Below, piece by piece: positions 1-8,293 of a DNA stretch of 15,371 nt; the first letter of the stretch is position 1, and each line of letters starts with the position of its first letter. The notes below the pieces were generated by a model. The model was not told where the DNA came from, did not search any database, and saw nothing but the letters and a program-made list of their open reading frames with translations. A program made the translations under genes and the position numbers. Source of the DNA: Caldifarciminota bacterium (GTDB taxonomy: Bacteria > Hydrothermota > Hydrothermia > B15-G9 > WFZT01); assembly GCA_026986235.1 (NCBI GenBank), contig JALSOY010000072.1, positions 1-15,371 on the forward strand, in the 5' to 3' direction.

Positions 1-948
1 AACAATGTTCTCATTGTAAATGGATTCGATAGAGTAAGTGGGACAAACAATACTTTTGACTTTATAAGGGAACATGGGCTTGCAATGGCCCGAATCGGGG
101 CAAGGTTTAACTCAACATCCAACGAGAGGGTTGAAGACGGATCTGTTGATTTACAGGATTACGATGCCGTTGACTGGATACTTGGAGAAGAAGGTACTTC
201 AACGCAATCCTTCTCGCCGGTGGAGCAGGTGGCGGTCGAGAGCTATCTGGAGAACGGCGGGAAGCTCTTCGTTACAGGTTCAGAAATAGGATGGGATCTC
301 TGGGCTCAGGGTGATACCACGGACCACCTTTTTTACCATAATTACTTAAAGGCGAGTTATCTTGGAGACGATGCAGGAACCTACAGCGTATCACCTGTTT
401 CAGGAGGGATCTTTGAAGGGTTGGGCAATATTTCCTTTGACGATGGAAGATGGCATTACGATGTGGATTACCCTGACGGTGTGGGGCCTTACGGTGGGTC
501 AGTATCCACCATGGAGTATGTGGGTGGAACTGGCTGGTCTGCAGGAATACAGTATGAGGGGACATTTGGTAATGGCACATCCACGGGGAAGATCGTTTAT
601 CTCGGTTTCCCATTTGAGTCCATTCTCGATTATCACAAAAGAAAGCTCGTGATGCTCAGAGTTCTTGACTTTTTTGGCCTGCCTGTTGGAGTGAAGGAAA
701 ACTCTACCGTGCGATCCTCTGTAAGGATCTTCCCGAATCCCGCCCATGAGGTATTAAATGTGGTTTTGCCCCGTGGGTCAGCGATGGTCAGAATTTATGA
801 TGTTGCAGGTAGAAGGGTAAAAGAGATTGATGTTGCCGGGAGAAGGGAGCTTCTTATTAACTTGAAAAATTTGCCTGATGGGATTTACCATTTAACAGTT
901 GAAAACCCTGATGGTTCTTTGAAAAAACTGTCATTCGTCAAAAGGTAA
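1..948 (+). CDS. T9SS-sorted surface protein, 5'-truncated (golvesin/xanthan-lyase-like C-terminal region)
   Basis: The reading frame is open from base 1, so the true start lies outside the window; 315 codons precede the TAA at 946-948. The visible part opens with VLIVNGFDR. It continues with YDAVDWILGEE, an ENGGKLFVTGSEIGWDL segment, FYHNYLKASYLGDDAGTY and KIVYLGFPFE, ending in VLDFFG. From memory, this run is typical of the C-terminal half of secreted FCB proteins often labelled xanthan lyase or golvesin-domain proteins; it has the look of a class I glutamine-amidotransferase-like alpha/beta fold with no demonstrated activity. Residues about 234-315 (FPNPAHEVLNV...IYDVAGRRV...LPDGIYHLTVE...KLSFVKR) form a T9SS type A-like sorting domain, implying export across the outer membrane. 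It is first in a run of co-directional genes, 31 nt before the next. The catalytic identity may lie in the missing N-terminus. Confidence 0.85.
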   Translation, partial: NNVLIVNGFDRVSGTNNTFDFIREHGLAMARIGARFNSTSNERVEDGSVDLQDYDAVDWILGEEGTSTQSFSPVEQVAVESYLENGGKLFVTGSEIGWDLWAQGDTTDHLFYHNYLKASYLGDDAGTYSVSPVSGGIFEGLGNISFDDGRWHYDVDYPDGVGPYGGSVSTMEYVGGTGWSAGIQYEGTFGNGTSTGKIVYLGFPFESILDYHKRKLVMLRVLDFFGLPVGVKENSTVRSSVRIFPNPAHEVLNVVLPRGSAMVRIYDVAGRRVKEIDVAGRRELLINLKNLPDGIYHLTVENPDGSLKKLSFVKR

Positions 949-964
949 AAAGGATTCTGGAAAC

Positions 965-975
965 AAAAAGGAGGT
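965..975 (+). promoter_or_regulatory. Shine-Dalgarno fixing the lipoprotein start
   Basis: AAAAAGGAGGT lies 4 nt upstream of the ATG at 980. An in-frame GTG at 974 falls inside this motif and cannot be the start, so the ATG is preferred. The same strong ribosome-binding pattern recurs before the genes at 1537, 4174, 7226, 8294 and 13469. Confidence 0.85.
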
Positions 976-979
976 GTTT

Positions 980-1516
980 ATGAGGAGGTTAATTTTAACA
1001 GTTTTTATCTTTGCCAGTCTGATTTATGTGACAGGTTGTAGAGATAAGATCGAAGACCCGAAGGAAGGGTACTTCAAGGGCAGGGTTGTGGATACACTCG
1101 GTAATCCCATTGACAGCGTTAAAGTTTCAACATTTCCACCACACACATCAACCTACACGGACGCTAACGGATATTTCTCCTTGAGGGCTTTTCCGAGAAT
1201 TTACAGACTTGATTTGAGGAAAGGTCAGAGTTTCAAAAATGTAATAGAATCCACGGGCACGACGGTTGATACTGTGGAAATTGGAATTTATGTACTTACC
1301 AGTGTTGAAACCCTCTATCACAATGTAGATTCAGCCGGTGGCGTGGTCGTTGAGACCACGGTGGTTCACTCCACGACAGATTCCTGCTTTTACAGGTCGT
1401 TTTCAACAGATTCAGTGGATCTCCAGTCCGGTCAGACATTTGACTTTGGCATCCTCGAGATGGACACCTCTATGATCCGCATCGAAACTGTTGATACAGT
1501 TGTTGACACACTTTGA
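980..1516 (+). CDS. small lipoprotein with carboxypeptidase-regulatory-like domain
   Basis: 178 aa from the ATG at 980, chosen because a strong Shine-Dalgarno ends 4 nt before it. Residues 1-20 are a lipoprotein signal peptide with lipobox V17-T18-G19-C20, so the mature protein should be lipid-anchored at Cys20. Residues about 31-80 (GRVVDTLGNPIDSVKVS, YTDANGYFSLRAF) resemble a carboxypeptidase regulatory-like or transthyretin-like beta-sandwich. The rest is Thr/Val/Asp-rich beta-type sequence ending in a TVDTVVDTL tail, with no motif I recognise. It sits 20 nt before a TonB-dependent receptor that begins with the same kind of domain, so an accessory role at the outer membrane is plausible but inferred. 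It is far too short to be a SusD homologue. Confidence 0.8.
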   Translation: MRRLILTVFIFASLIYVTGCRDKIEDPKEGYFKGRVVDTLGNPIDSVKVSTFPPHTSTYTDANGYFSLRAFPRIYRLDLRKGQSFKNVIESTGTTVDTVEIGIYVLTSVETLYHNVDSAGGVVVETTVVHSTTDSCFYRSFSTDSVDLQSGQTFDFGILEMDTSMIRIETVDTVVDTL

Positions 1517-1520
1517 GATT

Positions 1521-1530
1521 AAAAGGAGGA
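1521..1530 (+). promoter_or_regulatory. Shine-Dalgarno fixing the TonB receptor start
   Basis: AAAAGGAGGA lies 6 nt upstream of the ATG at 1537. An in-frame TTG at 1513 lies before this motif and overlaps the previous stop, so it is rejected as start. Confidence 0.85.
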
Positions 1531-1536
1531 ATTTTT

Positions 1537-4161
1537 ATGAAAAGGCTCTTTTTAATGTTTCTGATTGCAGGGGTAATTTTTGCCGGTGAAACGGGGAAAA
1601 TTGCGGGAACGGTAGTTGACGCGGAGACAGGAGAGCCCCTGCCAGGTGCCAATGTCGTGATCCTCGGCACATCCATGGGAGCAGCCACCGATGTCAATGG
1701 TTTTTACTTTATCATCAACATACCGCCCGGTGTTTACAGCGTTAAAGCCTCCCTTATCGGCTACACTCCCGTTATTGAGGAAAGTGTTTTAGTTAGAGCA
1801 GATCAGACGACCGAGGTGAATTTCAGGTTAAAGCAGACCGTTATTAAGGCAAAGCCGGTTATCGTCAAGGCGAAAAGAGAGATTGTGAAAAAGGATGTTA
1901 CTGCCAGCCTGATTACAACGGATAAAGAAGACCTGAAGAAAATTCCAGTTGAAACAGTTTCAGGGGTCATCTCCATGAAGGCCGGGGTGACCACAGGACC
2001 GGGTGGCGACATCCATGTGAGGGGCGGTAGATCAGGTGAGGTCGCATATCTTATCGACGGAATCCCCATCGTTGACCCGTATCTCAACGGTCTCGCAGTT
2101 TATGTTCCCACCAACATTATCAAGCAGATGGATCTCGTTGCAGGGACATTCAATGCAGAGTACGGTAACGCCATGTCCGGCGTGGTAAACATAGTAACGG
2201 ACGAGGGATCAGGCAAGTTCAAAGGATCGGTGAGCGCATACATAGGTGACAGACTGAGTAACCACACTGATATTTTCGAGAATATAGACCAATTTGACCT
2301 TACCAACGATAAGGATGTACGCTGGAATGTTTCAGGACCCCTGCCATTCAGGAAAAAGATTACATACTTCTTTGGCGGAAGATACTACAAGACGAATGGC
2401 TGGCTTTACGGTATAAATTACTACCTGCCAACGGATACGAGATACGATACGATCATTCACGGACACGGTGACGGCTCCTATGTGGCCATGAACCCTCAAA
2501 CTGAAAATCTCCTGAATTTAAAACTAACGGCCAGACCCACAAATTCGATAAAGGTTTCCTGGACCAACCTTTACACATACCTGCATTACAGAAGTTACAT
2601 ACATTCTCTGAAGTGGGAGCCACTTGCAACTCCACATAACCTGAAGGAAGCATGGCAGAGTATCCTTTCGGTAAATCATGTCTTGAGTCCCAGGACATTT
2701 TACTCTGTGAAGTTCAGCTATTACTGGTCCCAGTTCAGACAGTTTGTATATGATTCCTACTACTCGCTTGGCTACAAGTTCCCCTACTGGGGATACTTCA
2801 TCTCTGCTCACCAGTTCAGAAGGGGTGGAGTATCTCTCAGCTGGTTCAAGAGGTACACCAGGAGTTACTTCGCCAGGTTTGACATCACGAGTCAGGTGAC
2901 TCCCATACACATGATAAAAACCGGCGTGATGTTTACGAGGTATGACCTTTACAGGCTCTCCCTTGCAGTTACAAATCCAGAGGTGGAGCCTCCTGCTCTG
3001 CCGATCAGGGATACGATTTCGGATGTTGATGAGTACCTGCATCATCCTGTTGAGGTTTCAGCTTACATCCAGGACAAAATGGAGTTCAAGGATCTGGTGG
3101 TAAATGCGGGTATCAGATTTGACTGGTACGATCCCAGATGGCAGGTCTGGGTGGACGATTCTGCACCCTCTCCCATGATATGGGATTCAACGAGAGGACC
3201 TTTCCCCGGATACAGAAAGGTTGACCCCAAGTACCAGATTTCACCGAGAATAGGAATTGCATTCCCCATTTCGGCCTCAGGTATATTCCACTTCTCCTAT
3301 GGTCACTTCTTCCAGATCCCGCCCTATTACTATTTATACAGGAATTCTGACTTTGAATGGGCAAAATCAGGAAACAGGCTACTTACCAACAGGACGATCC
3401 TCGGTAACGCTGATCTGAAGCCACAGAGAACGGTTGCCTACGAGGTTGGCTTCAAACAGGCATTGAGTGAAAACTTTGGTCTTGAAGTTATCGGATACTA
3501 CAAGGATGTAAGGGATCTTCTTGCCACGAAACTCGTTCCCACCTATGTTTCCGGTGATCACTACATGGTTTACACCAACAGGGATTATGCAAACATCAGG
3601 GGTATTTCGTTCTACCTGAAATTCAGAAACATTGGCATGTTTTCAGGGGAAATAGATTACACCTATCAGATAGCCGAAGGGTCAAACTCCAGACCGAGGG
3701 ACCTGTTTGCGGACCTCAGACACGGATACGAGCCTCCCAAGTACATGGTTCCACTGGATTGGGACGAGAGGCACAAAATCAACTTTACTTTAACGATGTC
3801 TCAGCCCAATCAGTGGACGGTTTCACTTACCGGGACCTATGGAAGCGGTCTCCCCTACACTCCTACCGATACGACAGGTGAGGCACTCAGGGGCGGTGAG
3901 AATTCCGGCAGGAAGCCCCCAACATACAACTTCGACCTGAGTGCTGCAAGGTACATGAAGATAAGGAACATCAACTATACCTTCTCAATCAAGGTTTACA
4001 ATCTGCTCGACACGAAGAACGAGGTACTCGTTTACACCGACACGGGAAGAGCCACATACACGCATCAGACAAGACCCACAGCTGATCCCGGTTATTACAT
4101 CAGACCCTATTATTTCAGTCCACCAAGATTGGTAAAAATTGGAATTTCTGTGAACTTTTAA
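1537..4161 (+). CDS. TonB-dependent outer-membrane receptor with N-terminal carboxypeptidase-regulatory-like domain
   Basis: 874 aa from the ATG at 1537. Residues 1-17 (MKRLFLMFLIAGVIFAG) are a Sec signal peptide. Residues about 20-100 are a carboxypeptidase-regulatory-like domain (GTVVDAETGEPLPGANVVI, TDVNGFYFI, PPGVYSVKASLIGY). Residues about 115-215 are the TonB plug, with the hallmark VRGGRSGEVAYLIDGIPI and NAEYGNAMSGVVNIVT. The remainder is an aromatic-rich 22-strand-type barrel ending in the terminal-Phe strand KIGISVNF. This is the SusC/CarboxypepD_reg receptor style common in FCB bacteria; such receptors import ligands or, in some cases, aid surface-protein export. The substrate cannot be read from sequence. 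No SusD gene adjoins it: the upstream neighbour is a small lipoprotein, and 12 nt downstream comes a large secreted protein. Length is normal for the family. Confidence 0.93.
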   Translation: MKRLFLMFLIAGVIFAGETGKIAGTVVDAETGEPLPGANVVILGTSMGAATDVNGFYFIINIPPGVYSVKASLIGYTPVIEESVLVRADQTTEVNFRLKQTVIKAKPVIVKAKREIVKKDVTASLITTDKEDLKKIPVETVSGVISMKAGVTTGPGGDIHVRGGRSGEVAYLIDGIPIVDPYLNGLAVYVPTNIIKQMDLVAGTFNAEYGNAMSGVVNIVTDEGSGKFKGSVSAYIGDRLSNHTDIFENIDQFDLTNDKDVRWNVSGPLPFRKKITYFFGGRYYKTNGWLYGINYYLPTDTRYDTIIHGHGDGSYVAMNPQTENLLNLKLTARPTNSIKVSWTNLYTYLHYRSYIHSLKWEPLATPHNLKEAWQSILSVNHVLSPRTFYSVKFSYYWSQFRQFVYDSYYSLGYKFPYWGYFISAHQFRRGGVSLSWFKRYTRSYFARFDITSQVTPIHMIKTGVMFTRYDLYRLSLAVTNPEVEPPALPIRDTISDVDEYLHHPVEVSAYIQDKMEFKDLVVNAGIRFDWYDPRWQVWVDDSAPSPMIWDSTRGPFPGYRKVDPKYQISPRIGIAFPISASGIFHFSYGHFFQIPPYYYLYRNSDFEWAKSGNRLLTNRTILGNADLKPQRTVAYEVGFKQALSENFGLEVIGYYKDVRDLLATKLVPTYVSGDHYMVYTNRDYANIRGISFYLKFRNIGMFSGEIDYTYQIAEGSNSRPRDLFADLRHGYEPPKYMVPLDWDERHKINFTLTMSQPNQWTVSLTGTYGSGLPYTPTDTTGEALRGGENSGRKPPTYNFDLSAARYMKIRNINYTFSIKVYNLLDTKNEVLVYTDTGRATYTHQTRPTADPGYYIRPYYFSPPRLVKIGISVNF

Positions 4162-4173
4162 AAGGAGGAGATT

Positions 4174-7100
4174 ATGAAGAGGCTTCTTTTTGCAATCGTG
4201 GTAACAGGATTCGTTTATGCAGGTGTACCCTATCAAAAGTATCTGCCTCCGAATGTAAAACTAACACCTGCACAGATCGGAAAAGGCGCCGATCTCAAAG
4301 GGCATGCAGATAGAAGATCTGGAATACACAACGGAAACAAGATCAGGTTGAAGTTTTTCAACACCACGGTCATAGGAGGCCCTGACAGGGTAAACCCCTG
4401 GCCAAGGCTCGAATGGCCTGCAGGATCAGGACACGAGTACATTTACGAGATGGGACCCCTATTCGGTGCCAGAGTTAAGGCTTACGATCCCAACAGGCAG
4501 GATAGTGTATGGATCAGTATCGTGGACGATCCCATACAGGACGGTGGTGACGAGGACTTTGAACCAGTTGGGGGGTACTTTAACCCTGAAAAGCAGAGTA
4601 TAGCCTTTTCGGACAAGGATACTTTATGGCCAGATGTGTGGCCCACTTATGTGGGTATCCTGGGAGACACGCTGAGAAATCTTTCGGGAATCTGGCCAGG
4701 ACAGTTCAACTTCATTCCCTGGCAGCACAACGGTACCCCCTATCCAGATTCGGTTTCAGAAATCATAGTAGCCGATCAGGAAAGTTACTTTGTCGCAAGG
4801 GATACTTCGAACACGGAGTTTATGCCCGGGAATCCCTATGGAAACCCGGAATACGATCCAGGAAATGGATTGAATGGGCTTGGCATTAAGGTCTCTGTTA
4901 GAGGTTATCAGTGGACGGCACAACCAGTTGAAGATGTGATCGTCTGGGTTTACGAGGTTACCAATGAGTCTGCCAAGGACATCGATTCCATGGTCATAGG
5001 TTACTATGTTGATGTCCGTATAGGTGGTCCCGGATCGGATTTTCAGGATGACATGTATGGATTTGATACGACTGCCAACATGGTGTTCTTCTACGATCAG
5101 GACGGATACGGTAGAGGTGCGGATGGAAGACCCTATAGATGTGGATGGCTCGGATTCAAGTTCCTCGAAAGCCCTGAAAATGCACGGGACGGTATTGACA
5201 ACGATGGAGATGGATACATCGATGAGAGTCAGTACAACGGAATTGACGACGATGGTGACTGGGATGTCAATAAGGACGATGTTGGAAGAGACGGTATTGC
5301 TGGAACAGGTGATTATGGTGAAAATGACGGTATGCCCACTCTGGGAGAGCCCAATTTCGAAATCATGGACCCTGACGAGAAGGATCAGCTCGGCCTGACC
5401 GGAGTGAGGGATTTTGTTTACGGCGCTGGTGGTGTTTTCGCCGCTGCCGATTCAGCTATCATGGCCATGATGCAACCTGGTGTCTATCAGGTTGACCCGG
5501 GACCTGGAGACCTCGTTTTCGTTTTCTCCTCCGGTTACTTCCCTCTGAGAAAGGGAGAGACCCAGAGGTTCTCCATAGCCCTGGTTATGGGTGAGGATTC
5601 TGTTGACCTGTATAAAAACGCATTTAAGGCACAGGAGATATTCAACAGAAACTACCACTTCCCCAAGCCTCCAGAAAAGCCCCATGTTTGGGCAAGGACC
5701 GAAAGTGGAAAAGTTCATCTTTACTGGGACAACAGGGCAGAGCTCAATCCTGAGTTCGAAGGTTACGCGATCTTCAGAAGCGAGGACAGAGGAGTGACAT
5801 GGGGAACCCCCATTACCGACGCATTTGGAAGGATCATTTACTGGAGACCCATTGCACAGTTCGATAAGATAGATTCCATTACAGGCCTTGCGCCGGTAGG
5901 AGTTGATGGAGCTTACTTCTACCTCGGGGATGACTCAGGCCTCAGGCATTCATGGACCGATTCGTCGGTAATCGACGGCAAACATTACTGGTATGCCGTA
6001 ACTGCTTACACTCCGGGTAACGCCACACTTGAGATACCACCTCTCATCTCTTCCGTGTACCCGATAGAGTCCAATCCGAGCGTTGTTCATGTGATACCAT
6101 CTGGAGATCCAATTGGGTTCATGCCGGCAGGTGTCTCAATTGATACCGCTACCTCCAACATTGTTGGCACAGGCGACATAGACTTTATGATAGTTAATCC
6201 CGAGGACATCGGTGACAACATTTATTACATCCTCTTTGATACCACAGGTGGAACTACCACATGGTCACTTTACAAAGAGCTTGATGGCGGTGATACTCTC
6301 CTCATCGCAAATAATCCAGAAGTTAACGGAGAAGACGACAATCCGATTATTGACGGCTTCAGGATCTCCATTACCAACGACGGGCTTGAGCCGGATACCA
6401 GTTACTGGATTTCTGGAAATACCAATTTCTGGGTTGAGGTTTCACTTGCACCCCACGGAGTAAGGTATCCTGCGGATTACGAGATAGAATTTGCCGACTC
6501 AGGTGTCGTTCTCGATTCAGTGTTCTACAACAGCATTTCGAGTAAAGCACCTGTCAATTTCCGTGTTTGGAAGATTCAGGGTAAACACAGGACCAGACAG
6601 GAAGTCGTATTCATGGATGGTGACCACGACGGAATAATCGCAAATACGACGGGTAGAGATGTTATCTACCCCGTGGAGACTGACTCACTCGGCAATATAA
6701 CCCTCAGAACCTGGAAGTTTACCTTCAGAGGACCCTCTACGGGTGCCGTTCCTCCCAACTCTACCGGTAACATTTTATACCTCAAATTCCACAAACCCTT
6801 TGCCAACTACGATACCGTCTATGTGAGGACCAGGGCCGGAAGATCAAATGAAAAGGCCATTGTAGATAACCTTTCAAAAATTAAGGTCGTGCCCAATCCC
6901 TATGTTCTCGTGTCAGCCTACGAACTGAAGGATCCTGCCATCAGACGGGGTAGAGGTGCGAGAGAGATCCATTTCGTTAATCTTCCACCTGAGGCAACTA
7001 TCAGAATTTATACCATCACGGGTGAGCTCGTTGATGTACTCTACCATGTACCGGGTGATCCTGAGTATGTATCTCCATCGGTTCAGAAGTGGAATCTTCT

Positions 7101-7212
7101 CAATAAGGACAGTCAGGAGGTCGCCTACGGAGTTTACATCTACCATGTAGAAGCTCGTGTCAACGGCAGGGTAATCGGTGAACATGTTGGTAAGTTTGCC
7201 ATAATTAAGTAA
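4174..7212 (+). CDS. large secreted multidomain protein with Asp-rich calcium-type loops, Fn3-like domain and T9SS-like tail
   Basis: 1012 aa; ATG at 4174 preceded by AAAAGGAGGAG. Residues 1-17 are a Sec signal peptide (MKRLLFAIVVTGFVYAG). Residues about 60-335 are beta-rich and Trp/Pro/Gly-rich with no family I can name. Residues 339-370 contain DGIDNDGDGYIDES followed by NGIDDDGDWDVNKDD, typical calcium-binding Asp/Asn loops. About 498-615 looks like a fibronectin type III domain (KVHLYWDNRAELNPEFEGYAIFRS...YWYAVTAY). From about 900 the tail VVPNPYV...IRIYTITGELV...YGVYIYHVEA...GKFAIIK resembles a T9SS type A sorting or FlgD-Ig-like domain. I infer a cell-surface or released structural or binding protein. 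It is 12 nt after the TonB receptor and 13 nt before a PorV/PorQ-like gene, suggesting co-expression with its exporter component. Exact function unknown. Confidence 0.88.
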   Translation: MKRLLFAIVVTGFVYAGVPYQKYLPPNVKLTPAQIGKGADLKGHADRRSGIHNGNKIRLKFFNTTVIGGPDRVNPWPRLEWPAGSGHEYIYEMGPLFGARVKAYDPNRQDSVWISIVDDPIQDGGDEDFEPVGGYFNPEKQSIAFSDKDTLWPDVWPTYVGILGDTLRNLSGIWPGQFNFIPWQHNGTPYPDSVSEIIVADQESYFVARDTSNTEFMPGNPYGNPEYDPGNGLNGLGIKVSVRGYQWTAQPVEDVIVWVYEVTNESAKDIDSMVIGYYVDVRIGGPGSDFQDDMYGFDTTANMVFFYDQDGYGRGADGRPYRCGWLGFKFLESPENARDGIDNDGDGYIDESQYNGIDDDGDWDVNKDDVGRDGIAGTGDYGENDGMPTLGEPNFEIMDPDEKDQLGLTGVRDFVYGAGGVFAAADSAIMAMMQPGVYQVDPGPGDLVFVFSSGYFPLRKGETQRFSIALVMGEDSVDLYKNAFKAQEIFNRNYHFPKPPEKPHVWARTESGKVHLYWDNRAELNPEFEGYAIFRSEDRGVTWGTPITDAFGRIIYWRPIAQFDKIDSITGLAPVGVDGAYFYLGDDSGLRHSWTDSSVIDGKHYWYAVTAYTPGNATLEIPPLISSVYPIESNPSVVHVIPSGDPIGFMPAGVSIDTATSNIVGTGDIDFMIVNPEDIGDNIYYILFDTTGGTTTWSLYKELDGGDTLLIANNPEVNGEDDNPIIDGFRISITNDGLEPDTSYWISGNTNFWVEVSLAPHGVRYPADYEIEFADSGVVLDSVFYNSISSKAPVNFRVWKIQGKHRTRQEVVFMDGDHDGIIANTTGRDVIYPVETDSLGNITLRTWKFTFRGPSTGAVPPNSTGNILYLKFHKPFANYDTVYVRTRAGRSNEKAIVDNLSKIKVVPNPYVLVSAYELKDPAIRRGRGAREIHFVNLPPEATIRIYTITGELVDVLYHVPGDPEYVSPSVQKWNLLNKDSQEVAYGVYIYHVEARVNGRVIGEHVGKFAIIK

Positions 7213-7225
7213 GGAGGAGTGAAAA

Positions 7226-8236
7226 ATGAGAAGACTTTTTATCCTTTTAATCCTCACAGGATTGGGCTTTGGCCAGACAGTGAGTAACACGGGAACAAAA
7301 GCTGCCCAGTTTTTGAAAATCGGGCCCGGTGCAAGACCCATAGGCATGGGTGAGGCCTTTGTTTCCGTTGCCACTGGTGCCCTCGCCACTTACTGGAACC
7401 CCGCCGGTCTGGCAGAGACCCCCTCCTACTCCTATTTCTTCACCAATTCAAAGTGGATAGCCGGTATTCAGTACAATTACCTTGCCTTTGCAGCTCCCAT
7501 ACCAAAAAGAGGAGTCGTGGGAGGCGCCCTGTCTTACATCGGGACAGATAACATGGAAGTTACCACCGAAAACAACCCGGAGGGTACGGGTGAATACTTC
7601 CGGTACTCGGGTATTGCGTTGACCCTGAGCTACGGAAAAATGTTCACGGATAAATTCTCCTTTGGATTCAACACAAAGTATGTTTACGAAAAGTTAAAAC
7701 TTATGTCAGCCTCCGCAGTTGCCGTTGACATCGGATTGAAATACAGAACAGAGTTCCATAAGTTTACGATTGGCATGAACTTCCAGAACTTTGGAAGCAA
7801 GATGAGACTTGTTGGCGAGGATACGAGGTTCATTTACTATTCTGACCCCAACAGGGACCCGAATTCACAGCCCAATGTTATAGCTGATTTGAGGACAGAA
7901 TCCTACGATCTTCCCATGAGATTCCTTGTTGGAGTCTCCATGGTCCCCTTTGAAACCAGAGACCTGAAACTCCTTGTTGCAGTCGATGCTGTTCATCCCA
8001 ACGACAATACTGAATATGTAAACATAGGCGGGGAACTTTCCTTCAGGGATATGGCATTTGTCCGAATAGGACATTCTCATACATTTATGAGGGATGCTGA
8101 AGGTGGTTTAACCTTTGGTGGCGGAATAAAGTATCGCAAGCCCGGGTCACCACTTAACTTATCTGTAGATTTTTCCCTAACCGATTTCGGAAGGCTCGAT
8201 AAAGTGAAGTTTATATCCGTGGGCCTGAGTTTTTAG
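7226..8236 (+). CDS. PorV/PorQ-family outer-membrane beta-barrel (T9SS-associated)
   Basis: 336 aa; the Shine-Dalgarno AAGGAGGAG overlaps the preceding stop codon and lies 6 nt from the ATG at 7226. Residues 1-16 are a signal peptide (MRRLFILLILTGLGFG). The mature N-terminus has the family signature TKAAQFLKIGPGARPIGMGEAFV followed by ATYWNPAGLA, as in PorV/PorQ (UPF0164-type) proteins. The rest alternates as beta-strands (FGFNTKYVYEKL, IGMNFQNFG, VRIGHSHTF, FGGGIKYR) and ends with a terminal Phe (FISVGLSF). In known T9SS bacteria PorV carries cargo from the translocon to the attachment complex and PorQ belongs to the PorZ-side complex; which role applies here cannot be told. Its position among three genes with sorting-domain tails supports a role in their export. 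Many FCB genomes hold several paralogues, so it may be dedicated to this locus. Confidence 0.87.
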   Translation: MRRLFILLILTGLGFGQTVSNTGTKAAQFLKIGPGARPIGMGEAFVSVATGALATYWNPAGLAETPSYSYFFTNSKWIAGIQYNYLAFAAPIPKRGVVGGALSYIGTDNMEVTTENNPEGTGEYFRYSGIALTLSYGKMFTDKFSFGFNTKYVYEKLKLMSASAVAVDIGLKYRTEFHKFTIGMNFQNFGSKMRLVGEDTRFIYYSDPNRDPNSQPNVIADLRTESYDLPMRFLVGVSMVPFETRDLKLLVAVDAVHPNDNTEYVNIGGELSFRDMAFVRIGHSHTFMRDAEGGLTFGGGIKYRKPGSPLNLSVDFSLTDFGRLDKVKFISVGLSF

Positions 8237-8239
8237 AGC

Positions 8240-8268
8240 TTTACAGTTAGGGTTTCGAGAAATATAAT
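8240..8268 (+). promoter_or_regulatory. sigma70-type promoter for the FG-GAP protein
   Basis: TTTACA at 8240-8245 and TATAAT at 8263-8268 are separated by exactly 17 bp, one mismatch from the housekeeping consensus. The transcription start would be near 8275, giving a short leader before the ATG at 8294. It lies in the 57-bp gap after the PorV/PorQ-like gene, so the last gene of the cluster can be expressed independently of the upstream operon. No terminator hairpin is visible between 8236 and 8240, so read-through is also likely. Confidence 0.75.
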
Positions 8269-8293
8269 AAAAATTAAAAAAGGAGGTATAAGT

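Noticed and set aside
974..982. GTG at 974 as start of the lipoprotein gene
   Set aside because: It lies within the Shine-Dalgarno; the ATG at 980 gives correct spacing and a normal signal peptide.
1513..1539. TTG at 1513 as start of the TonB receptor
   Set aside because: It precedes its own Shine-Dalgarno and adds eight non-signal residues before a standard signal peptide at 1537.
2524..3045. 173-codon minus-strand open frame inside the TonB receptor gene
   Set aside because: It lies wholly antisense to a strongly supported gene, with no recognisable domain or ribosome-binding site; a coding shadow.
8237..8293. Riboswitch or small RNA in the gap before the FG-GAP gene
   Set aside because: Only 57 bp, fully accounted for by a promoter and ribosome-binding site, with no stable stem.
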